Part shown: positions 5,537 through 11,420 of the stretch, in pieces
How positions within the stretch are numbered: position 1 is the first letter of the stretch
How the letters are laid out: every line of letters begins with the position of its first letter
NCBI GenBank assembly: GCA_030147455.1
Contig: JASKZU010000175.1
Coordinates: 1-17,696, forward strand
DNA from: Planococcus sp. (in: firmicutes)
GTDB lineage: Bacteria; Bacillota; Bacilli; Bacillales_A; Planococcaceae
Length of the DNA: 17,696 nt
Direction: 5' to 3'
Position numbers and translations under genes: made by a program
The notes under the pieces: model-generated
The model's input: only the letters and a program-made list of their open reading frames with translations
Database searches by the model: none
What the model was told of the DNA's origin: nothing

Positions 5537-6025
5537 ATGAACATAGAACCACTCCCAGCCGGCATATCCCGCACGATTCAATCGCGTCTCGTCTTGCCGC
5601 CGGATACCAACCATATGGGCACTATCTTTGGCGGTACGGTGCTCGCCTATATTGATGAAATTGCAGCGATCGCTGCAATGAAACATAGCCGTCACGCTGG
5701 TGTGACCGCTTCGATCGACAACGTCAATTTTTTATCATCGGCAAAAGTCGGAGACATTCTTATTATAGAAGGAGTGGTCATCTCGACAGGCCGCACATCG
5801 ATGGAAGTCTACGTAAAAGTAGAGTGCCAGCATATTGAAAGCGGTACGCGCAGTTTGACAACGACTGCCATTCTGACGATGGTGGCAGTGGATGCATCCG
5901 GCCGCCCGACCCCGGTAGCCAGTGTGGTGCCGGAAACTGAAAACGAGAAACGATTGTTTGAAAACGCACAGGAACGAAAAGAGCGTCGCATGAAAGCGAA
6001 CGAATACGCGAAGGAGTTGTGTTGA
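5537..6025 (+). CDS. Acyl-CoA thioesterase, hotdog fold (YkhA-like)
   Basis: This 162-residue cytosolic single-hotdog hydrolase cleaves fatty acyl-CoA to free acid and CoA. The family signature NHMGTIFGGTVLAYIDE occupies residues 25-41. Asn25, Gly32-Gly33 and Asp40 fall where catalytic and oxyanion residues lie in YkhA/BACH-type thioesterases. A Glu/Lys/Arg-rich helix ends the protein (about residues 135-162). I chose the ATG at 5537 because AGGAGGAGG (5521-5529) precedes it. The longer open frame from 5390 is riboswitch expression-platform RNA and is rejected. The stop is one base before the nrdA start, so it is the first gene of the B12-controlled operon. Its partnership with ribonucleotide reductase is not explained by known biochemistry. 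Confidence 0.9.
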   Translation: MNIEPLPAGISRTIQSRLVLPPDTNHMGTIFGGTVLAYIDEIAAIAAMKHSRHAGVTASIDNVNFLSSAKVGDILIIEGVVISTGRTSMEVYVKVECQHIESGTRSLTTTAILTMVAVDASGRPTPVASVVPETENEKRLFENAQERKERRMKANEYAKELC

Positions 6026-6026
6026 A

Positions 6027-8204
6027 ATGACAGTAGAAGCAGTAGAACGCGACAGAAAAATTCAAGACGCATTAGATAGAGTATCGATGGATGAACCGCA
6101 ATGGACATTTGAAGCAGCCGGTTTATATTTGGAGAAATTGTACGAACAGGCAGCGGAAACGCGCGGCTATAGTGCTGCAAACAAATATGATGATTTCTAC
6201 GGATTGGTTCATGGCTTGAGCCGTCTTGGAATTTATACGAAAGATTTGCTGAATGCTTATTCAGAAGAAGAAATCCGCATGCTCGGCAACGAATTGGCCC
6301 CGGAACGCGACGGATTGTTCAATTACATAGGACTGTTTTTGCTGGCCGACCGTTATCTAGCGAAAGACTACGACGGCCGCGTATGGGAATTGCCGCAGGA
6401 ACGCTTCATGATCATTGCTATGACCTTGATGCAAAAAGAATCAAAAGAGCGCCGCTTGGAACTCGTAAAAGAAGCCTACTGGGCAATGAGCAATTTGTAT
6501 ATGACAGTGGCTACGCCAACATTGTCAAACGCCGGCAAGAGCTTCGGGCAAATGTCATCATGCTTTATCGACACGGTCGCCGATTCACTCGACGGAATTT
6601 ACCAAAACAACTGGGATGTGGCACGCCTTAGCAAAGACGGCGGCGGCCTAGGGGTCTACTACGGAAAAGTGCGTGCACTTGGCTCGGATATCCGTAAATT
6701 CAAAGGCAATTCTTCGGGCGTTATTCCGTGGATTCGCCTGCTTAATGACACGGCGGTCAGCGTCGATCAGCTTGGCCAGCGCCAAGGCGCAGTAGCGGTT
6801 TATTTGGACGTGTTCCATAAAGACATCATGAACGGCTTCCTTGATTTGAAGACAAACAACGGCGACGAGCGCCGTAAAGCACACGATATCTTTACCGGCG
6901 TTTCGATCCCGGATTTGTTTATGCAAAAGTTGCAGGAAACCGACGAAAGCGGACGCAGCATCGGCGAATGGCATACGTTCTGCCCGCACGAAGTCAAGCA
7001 GGTAATGGGCTGGAAAGACGAAGCCGGAGAACCGCTTGGCCTGGAAGATTTCTATGACGAAACCGACCGCAAATATTTCACTGAAAAATACGAGGAAGCA
7101 GTGGCGCACCCGTTGTTGCCAAGAAAAACAAGCCGTGCAATGGATGTCATGGCACGCATCATGGTTTCACAGCTCGAAACGGGCACGCCGTATATGTTCT
7201 ACCGCGACGAAGTCAACCGCCGCAACCCGAACAAGCACTTGCGCGGAATCGGCAAAACGTCTATCTACTGCAGCAACTTGTGCAGCGAGATTGCACAAAA
7301 TATGTCACCGACACAAATCGTCAAAGAATACAAAGATGAAGACGGCAACTTGATCACTGTTCGCAAACCGGGCGATTTCGTTGTCTGCAACTTGTCTTCA
7401 GTGAATTTGCCGCGCGCCGTGCAAGCGGACGTTTTGTCCCGCTTGATCCCGATTCAATTGCGCATGCTCGACAACGTCATCGACTTGAATACGATTTCCG
7501 TCGGCCAGGCAGAAGTAACAAACCAGAAATACCGCGCAGTCGGTCTGGGCACTTTCGGCTGGCACCATTTGCTGGCACTTCGCAGCATCCATTGGGAAAC
7601 AGAAGAAGCGGTCGAATATGCCGATAAATTATACGAAGAAATTGCATGGCACACAATCCGTGCATCTGCCGAATTGGCAGAAGAAAAAGGCGCATTCAGC
7701 GAATTCGCAAATTCCGAATGGGAAACCGGCATTTTCTTCGAGCGCCGCAACTACACGGGCGAACGCTGGGACGAACTGCGCAAAAAAGTCGCCGCTTCCG
7801 GCGTCCGCAACGGCTGGATGATGGCTGTTGCCCCGAACTCTTCTACAGCAAAAATCGGCGGCTCTACAGACGGCATCGACCCGCTGTATGCTGTTGAATA
7901 CGCAGAAGAGAAAAAGAACTTCCGCTTTAACGTAACGGCACCGGACTTAAATCACCGGACATATGATTACTACCGCCGCGCACGCCACGTACTGGACCAG
8001 AAATGGAGCATTCGCCAGAACGCAGCGAGACAGCGCCACATCGACCAGGCAATCAGCTTTAACTTATACGTGCCGCATACTATCCGTGCAAAAGAATTGC
8101 TGGAACTGCACTTGGAAGCATGGAACTGCGGATTGAAGACGAGCTATTACGTACGCAGCACGTCACAGGAAGAAATCGAAGCATGCGAGGCATGTGAAAG
8201 CTAA
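6027..8204 (+). CDS. nrdA: Class I ribonucleoside-diphosphate reductase, alpha (catalytic) subunit
   Basis: This 725-residue subunit reduces ribonucleoside diphosphates to deoxy forms using a thiyl radical supplied by the beta subunit. Cys419 in SNLCSEI is the radical Cys, with Asn417 and Glu421 beside it. Cys179 (MSSCF) and Cys454 (VVCNLSSVNL) form the reducible pair. Tyr707-Tyr708 carry the radical from beta. The C-terminal CEAC (720-723) is the swinging dithiol that takes electrons from thioredoxin/glutaredoxin-type donors. The N-terminus is short (FEAAGLYLEKLY begins at residue 28), so there is no ATP-cone, and dATP on/off control through that domain is not expected. The sequence is unlike Bacillus NrdE throughout, so I use nrdA, though databases may call it nrdE. 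AAGGAG precedes the ATG by ten bases. Confidence 0.96.
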   Translation: MTVEAVERDRKIQDALDRVSMDEPQWTFEAAGLYLEKLYEQAAETRGYSAANKYDDFYGLVHGLSRLGIYTKDLLNAYSEEEIRMLGNELAPERDGLFNYIGLFLLADRYLAKDYDGRVWELPQERFMIIAMTLMQKESKERRLELVKEAYWAMSNLYMTVATPTLSNAGKSFGQMSSCFIDTVADSLDGIYQNNWDVARLSKDGGGLGVYYGKVRALGSDIRKFKGNSSGVIPWIRLLNDTAVSVDQLGQRQGAVAVYLDVFHKDIMNGFLDLKTNNGDERRKAHDIFTGVSIPDLFMQKLQETDESGRSIGEWHTFCPHEVKQVMGWKDEAGEPLGLEDFYDETDRKYFTEKYEEAVAHPLLPRKTSRAMDVMARIMVSQLETGTPYMFYRDEVNRRNPNKHLRGIGKTSIYCSNLCSEIAQNMSPTQIVKEYKDEDGNLITVRKPGDFVVCNLSSVNLPRAVQADVLSRLIPIQLRMLDNVIDLNTISVGQAEVTNQKYRAVGLGTFGWHHLLALRSIHWETEEAVEYADKLYEEIAWHTIRASAELAEEKGAFSEFANSEWETGIFFERRNYTGERWDELRKKVAASGVRNGWMMAVAPNSSTAKIGGSTDGIDPLYAVEYAEEKKNFRFNVTAPDLNHRTYDYYRRARHVLDQKWSIRQNAARQRHIDQAISFNLYVPHTIRAKELLELHLEAWNCGLKTSYYVRSTSQEEIEACEACES

Positions 8205-8221
8205 GAGAAAGGATGAAGACG

Positions 8222-9259
8222 ATGGAGACTTTAACGAAAAAGCCGTTGATGGATCCTGAAGCACCGAACCGCTCGACAGCAATTGTCGGCGGGGCGAGCT
8301 CAGGACTGCTCAATTGGAATGACATTGCCCACCCGCACATGTATGAACTTTATCAAGCGCTGTTGGCGAATTTCTGGAAAGCCCAGGAAATCAATATGCA
8401 GGATGATATCAAAGGATGGGACGCACTATCCGAGACAGAAAAAGATGTCTTCCTCCGCATCAATACGCAGTTGGCTTCACTCGACAGCCTGCAGACGCCG
8501 ACCATGAGTCAGGTAATGGACTATGTCAGCGACTCCAGCTTCAAATCAATTTTTGCGGTTATCGCACAGCAGGAAGCGGTGCACACCGAATCGTATTCGT
8601 ACGTCCTTAGCTCGCTAGTGCCGCTCGATGAGCAAAACCGCCGTTTCGATGAAGCAAAAAACGATCCGCTCGTGCGCAAGCGCAATGCACGGATTTTAGA
8701 ATCGTACGAGGCATTCCGCACAGAACCAAGCCTTGAGAACTTGTTAAAGCTCTCGGTCAACTCCATCAATTTGGAAGGCATTTATTTCTATGCCGGCTTT
8801 GCGTTTTTCTATCATTTGGCGCGCCAGCAGAAAATGCTGAAGACGAGCACGATGATCAGCTATATCCAGCGCGATGAAATGCAGCATGCTTACTTTGTGT
8901 CGCAATTTATCCGCATCCTGATTGCTGAAAACCCGGAGCTTGCTACTGATGAAATGACGACGTGGATCCGCGAAGAAGTAGCCCATGCGGTCGACCTTGA
9001 AAAAGAATGGGCACAGCACATTCTGGGAGACATTGAAGGCATCGATTTGGAAGAATTCGATGACTATGTGGAATACTTGGCGAACAAACGGCTGCGCCAG
9101 CTAGGGCTCGGCAACTTATATGAAGTGCGCGACAACCCGATGCCGTGGATTCGTGTATTCGGCGACGACATGATGAACAGCACCAAATCAGATTTCTTTG
9201 AACAAAAATCGCGCGCTTATACGAAAGTATCGGAGTCGAACGGCTTTGACGAACTGTAA
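8222..9259 (+). CDS. nrdB: Class I ribonucleotide reductase, beta (radical-generating) subunit
   Basis: This 345-residue ferritin-like four-helix protein houses a dimetal site that generates a tyrosyl radical for NrdA. All six metal ligands are present: Asp62 (DDIKGW), Glu118 and His121 (QEAVHTESY), Glu185 (NLEGIYFY), Glu219 and His222 (RDEMQH). The radical Tyr is retained as Tyr125, so this is neither a class Ic (Phe) nor a class Ie (carboxylate-less) type. No N-terminal ATP-cone is fused. Whether the metals are Fe-Fe or Mn-Mn cannot be told from the residues. I prefer the ATG at 8222, nine bases after AAAGG; the ATG at 8213 starts immediately after that site. The gene follows nrdA by 17 bases and overlaps the flavodoxin gene by 14. 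Confidence 0.95.
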   Translation: METLTKKPLMDPEAPNRSTAIVGGASSGLLNWNDIAHPHMYELYQALLANFWKAQEINMQDDIKGWDALSETEKDVFLRINTQLASLDSLQTPTMSQVMDYVSDSSFKSIFAVIAQQEAVHTESYSYVLSSLVPLDEQNRRFDEAKNDPLVRKRNARILESYEAFRTEPSLENLLKLSVNSINLEGIYFYAGFAFFYHLARQQKMLKTSTMISYIQRDEMQHAYFVSQFIRILIAENPELATDEMTTWIREEVAHAVDLEKEWAQHILGDIEGIDLEEFDDYVEYLANKRLRQLGLGNLYEVRDNPMPWIRVFGDDMMNSTKSDFFEQKSRAYTKVSESNGFDEL

Positions 9260-9725
9260 GCCGCGCGCGGCGATCGTGTACGCTTCTGCCACTGGCCACA
9301 CGAAGTGCCTTGCCGAAATGGTGGGCGCTGCGCTGGAGGAAACCGGAGTTTCGCCGGAATACTTTCGCGCACAGGAAGTCGCTGCTTCAGAACTCTTGCG
9401 TTACGACATTGTTTTAATTGGCACATATACATGGGCAAACGGCGAGATTCCAAAGCAGCTTCACCATATCTATGAAGCGCTCGAAAGCAAACAAAGCCGG
9501 GTAGTCACAGCGGTTTTCGGAACAGGAGATCGCTGCTTCGCTACGTATTGCGGAGCCGTAGACCAGTTCCGGGATATGCTGTACGCCAAAACAGTTTTGG
9601 CCGCAACGCTGAAGGTAGAGCAAATGCCTTCTAGCCAGGATCAAGCCAGGTGCCAAAAATTTGCCGACGTTGTATTGGCCAAATACGAACAGCAGGTTCC
9701 GCTGCTCGAAACAAGCCGCCTTTAA
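9246..9725 (+). CDS. Short-chain flavodoxin translationally coupled to nrdB
   Basis: This 159-residue FMN-binding electron carrier has the phosphate loop YASATGHTKCLAE near residues 11-23, the first isoalloxazine loop IGTYTWANGEIP, and the second loop VFGTGDRCFATYCGAVDQF typical of Bacillus-type short flavodoxins. The likely start is TTG at 9246, ten bases after GGAG (9232-9235), inside the last codons of nrdB. An upstream TTG at 9198 in frame would add an implausible Arg-rich extension. The overlap with nrdB points to use with the reductase, either donating electrons for radical assembly in NrdB (as NrdI does for Mn enzymes) or reducing NrdA. It lacks the compact form of classical NrdI, so calling it nrdI would be unsafe. 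Confidence 0.85.
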   Translation: MTNCKPRAAIVYASATGHTKCLAEMVGAALEETGVSPEYFRAQEVAASELLRYDIVLIGTYTWANGEIPKQLHHIYEALESKQSRVVTAVFGTGDRCFATYCGAVDQFRDMLYAKTVLAATLKVEQMPSSQDQARCQKFADVVLAKYEQQVPLLETSRL

Positions 9726-9742
9726 ACAATTGCTTCGTTTTT
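9708..9742 (+). terminator. Weak candidate terminator of the reductase operon
   Basis: GAAACAAGC at the end of the flavodoxin gene pairs with GCTT(C)GTTTT (9732-9741), one bulge, ending in T residues. The T run is partly consumed by the stem, so this is tentative. Confidence 0.3.
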
Positions 9743-9761
9743 CCTTCTCTTCTAAGGGTAT
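9737..9761 (+). promoter_or_regulatory. Sigma-B (general stress) promoter of the lipoprotein gene
   Basis: GTTTTT (9737-9742) and GGGTAT (9756-9761) with a 13-bp spacer match the Bacillus sigma-B consensus GTTTWW-N12-15-GGGWAW at every position. The start would be near 9769, about 26 bases before the ATG, leaving room for the GAGGAGG ribosome site. No competing sigma-A promoter is evident. Confidence 0.65.
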
Positions 9762-9794
9762 AGAAAGAGTAACAACAAACTGAGGAGGATGAAG

Positions 9795-9998
9795 ATGGCA
9801 AAGCGCAAATGGCTGAATGTTGGAATGGCGGCTATTCTGTCTGCCGGAATGCTTGCGGCATGTGGCGGCGAAGAAAACGAACCTGAAATGGACCAGGAAA
9901 CAGATGTACTGCCAGGCAATAACGAATTGGAAGACGCCGATCCGGAAGTGGATTTGGAAGAAGAAGATGACATGGACGAGGACGACTCGGAAGATTGA
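9795..9998 (+). CDS. Small acidic lipoprotein
   Basis: This 67-residue precursor has the signal sequence MAKRKWLNVGMAAILSAGML with a basic n-region and hydrophobic core. The lipobox LAAC is at 20-23, so Cys23 should be lipidated and the mature chain anchored to the outer face of the membrane. The mature 45 residues are extremely acidic (long Asp/Glu runs such as DLEEEDDMDEDDSED) and probably disordered. I chose the ATG at 9795, six bases after GGAGG. The ATG at 9789 overlaps the ribosome site. The sigma-B-type promoter upstream suggests induction by general stress. I recognise no family beyond the lipoprotein signal. Cation binding at the cell surface is conceivable for such a chain but unproven. 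Confidence 0.85.
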   Translation: MAKRKWLNVGMAAILSAGMLAACGGEENEPEMDQETDVLPGNNELEDADPEVDLEEEDDMDEDDSED

Positions 9999-10129
9999 TC
10001 TTGTAGAGTTTCGAATAGGTCTATAGTTTTCTTTTCTCCCGGCTATCTTTCATAATGGCTAAGAACGGAAAACCATAGTATTTCCGATTGAGTGCAATAG
10101 CAAGGACATTAAAGATAGAGATGACCATT

Positions 10130-10138
10130 TGGTAAAAT
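10130..10138 (+). promoter_or_regulatory. Possible extended -10 element before the hairpin leader
   Basis: TGG-TAAAAT (10130-10138) fits an extended -10, but no good -35 is found 16-18 bp upstream. If real, transcription would begin near 10145, just ahead of the strong hairpin at 10163. Confidence 0.3.
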
Positions 10139-10162
10139 GGAACAGACGATAGTGCTGAAACC

Positions 10163-10213
10163 AACGCCGAAAAAGACCCATCAAGGGTTTTTTCGGTGTT
10201 TTCTTTTTCTTTT
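10163..10213 (+). terminator. Strong hairpin terminator, possibly an attenuator
   Basis: AACGCCGAAAAAGACCC pairs with GGGTTTTTTCGGTGTT (one bulged A) around an ATCAA loop, followed by a T-rich run. It may end the lipoprotein transcript. Because only about 12 bases separate its tail from the next ribosome site (GGAAGGGG, 10225-10232), the downstream gene's own transcript must also pass through it. Confidence 0.75.
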
Positions 10214-10238
10214 GCCTGCTTGCGGGAAGGGGAACGAA

Positions 10239-10643
10239 ATGAAAATCGAACAAATACAAACCATCACCGGATTAGCAGAACGGATAGGGGAATTGCTGGA
10301 GGCGGAGACTGATACTACAGAGATAGAATGTCTCGTTAAAAAAAGCCGAACAATCACGATTCACTTGAGCAAGAGAAGCTTTGACTGCACACTCGAGCAC
10401 GATATTTCATTTAAAAATCTAAAGCCCGACGGCACCGCGCTGAACGAAGCGGATATTTTTTTGCTGCCGGAAGAACTGTCCACTTTCATGGACATATTGC
10501 AGCACCACCCGATTGCTTTGCCGACAGAATTCGGCCAAAGCGTCGATACAAATCCGAACGTTATCTGCCTGAGTCTTACTGCGGAAGAGCCCCCGGAGCA
10601 TTTTGCCGAACGGCTGGCCGCTGCGCTTCGTGCGCTTGACTAA
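10239..10643 (+). CDS. Conserved-looking hypothetical protein, 134 residues
   Basis: I do not recognise this protein. It is soluble, with no signal peptide or membrane segment. Helical, Leu/Glu-rich ends (residues 4-22 and about 115-134) flank a central part with beta-like stretches (ECLVKKSRTITIHLS; PNVICLSLTAEEPPE). There is one central Cys-containing segment and no metal or nucleotide motif. I chose the ATG at 10239, six bases after GGAAGGGG; the open frame back to 10137 runs through the terminator hairpin. It has its own terminator downstream, so it stands alone between the lipoprotein and pabA. Codon usage is like its neighbours. Confidence 0.72.
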   Translation: MKIEQIQTITGLAERIGELLEAETDTTEIECLVKKSRTITIHLSKRSFDCTLEHDISFKNLKPDGTALNEADIFLLPEELSTFMDILQHHPIALPTEFGQSVDTNPNVICLSLTAEEPPEHFAERLAAALRALD

Positions 10644-10646
10644 TAT

Positions 10647-10680
10647 AAAAATCCGGAGGCCCAGCCATCCGGATTTTTTG
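10647..10680 (+). terminator. Intrinsic terminator after the hypothetical gene
   Basis: AATCCGG (10650-10656) pairs with CCGGATT (10669-10675), followed by six T in all; the stem can extend with flanking A/T pairs. It begins four bases after the stop codon. Confidence 0.88.
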
Positions 10681-10754
10681 CTGCGTTCGTTTCGGTCTCT
10701 TGCCGGATTCTGTATGCTGCTGAGATAAACGATGCGTATTCAGGACTGCCGCTT

Positions 10755-10760
10755 TATAAT
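10755..10760 (+). promoter_or_regulatory. Candidate -10 of the pab operon
   Basis: A perfect TATAAT lies 40 bases before the pabA GTG, downstream of a terminator. The -35 region (around TGCGTA, 10733-10738) is poor, so only the -10 is offered. Confidence 0.4.
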
Positions 10761-10799
10761 GGAACTAAGCAACATTCCATTTGAAGAGGAGTTTTTTTC

Positions 10800-11420
10800 G
10801 TGATTGTCATCATCGATCATTATGATTCGTTTACCTATAATCTTGTGCATTATTTTGAGCGGCTTACACAAGTGAAAGTGCTTCAAAACGATGCGGCTTC
10901 ACTTGCAGATATTAACGCTTTAGCGCCTGAACTGATCGTTCTCTCGCCAGGGCCGGGCAAACCGCTGCCGGACGGTGCAGGCCGCGAAGTGCTGGAACAG
11001 CTCAGCGGGAAAGTCCCGATACTTGGCGTATGTCTTGGCCATCAAAGCATTGTGGAGTTTTACGGGGGCCGCGTCGGGAAAGGCGTGCAGCCTGTGCACG
11101 GAAAAGTGGCAGAAGTGGTCCATAGCGGACGTGGGGCTTTTTTAGGCTTGCCTTCTCCGACGCCGGTTGTACGCTATCATTCGCTAGTTGCAGATGAATC
11201 CACCCTGCCCTGCATGCTGGAAATCACCGCAAGAGCTGGTGATGGCAGCATAATGGGCGTGCGGCACCGCGAACTTCCAGTGGAAGGCATCCAGTTTCAT
11301 CCTGAGTCCGTTTTGACAAGGGACGGTTTTGCGATGCTGTCGAACGTTTATCTTGGCGCAAGGCGCTGGAACGCTAGGCAAAAAGGAGGCGCTGCAAATG
11401 GATCCTTTCCTGCAGTTTGA
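10800..11420 (+). CDS. pabA: Aminodeoxychorismate synthase glutaminase subunit
   Basis: This 206-residue class I glutamine amidotransferase hydrolyses glutamine and channels ammonia to PabB for 4-amino-4-deoxychorismate, the p-aminobenzoate precursor of folate. It opens IVIIDHYDSFTYNLV. The oxyanion segment is SPGPGKP at about 49-55, the nucleophile Cys78 is in GVCLGHQ, and His167/Glu169 in GIQFHPES complete the triad. The start is GTG, eight bases after GAAGAGGAG. The 3' end overlaps the pabB start by 23 bases, implying translational coupling. TrpG is nearly identical in form, and in Bacillus one protein can serve both pathways; the pabB neighbour makes folate the main assignment. Confidence 0.93.
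   Translation: MIVIIDHYDSFTYNLVHYFERLTQVKVLQNDAASLADINALAPELIVLSPGPGKPLPDGAGREVLEQLSGKVPILGVCLGHQSIVEFYGGRVGKGVQPVHGKVAEVVHSGRGAFLGLPSPTPVVRYHSLVADESTLPCMLEITARAGDGSIMGVRHRELPVEGIQFHPESVLTRDGFAMLSNVYLGARRWNARQKGGAANGSFPAV

Noticed and set aside
6648..7109. 153-codon minus-strand open frame inside nrdA
   Set aside because: It mirrors the coding frame of a well-conserved enzyme and lacks a start signal.
9198..9245. Longer flavodoxin start at TTG 9198
   Set aside because: The added residues are a basic out-of-frame reading of the nrdB 3' end; the TTG at 9246 has GGAG at proper distance and starts just before the flavodoxin fold.
11329..11397. Longer pabB start within pabA
   Set aside because: The extension is an alternative frame of pabA; AAAGGAGG points to the ATG at 11398.
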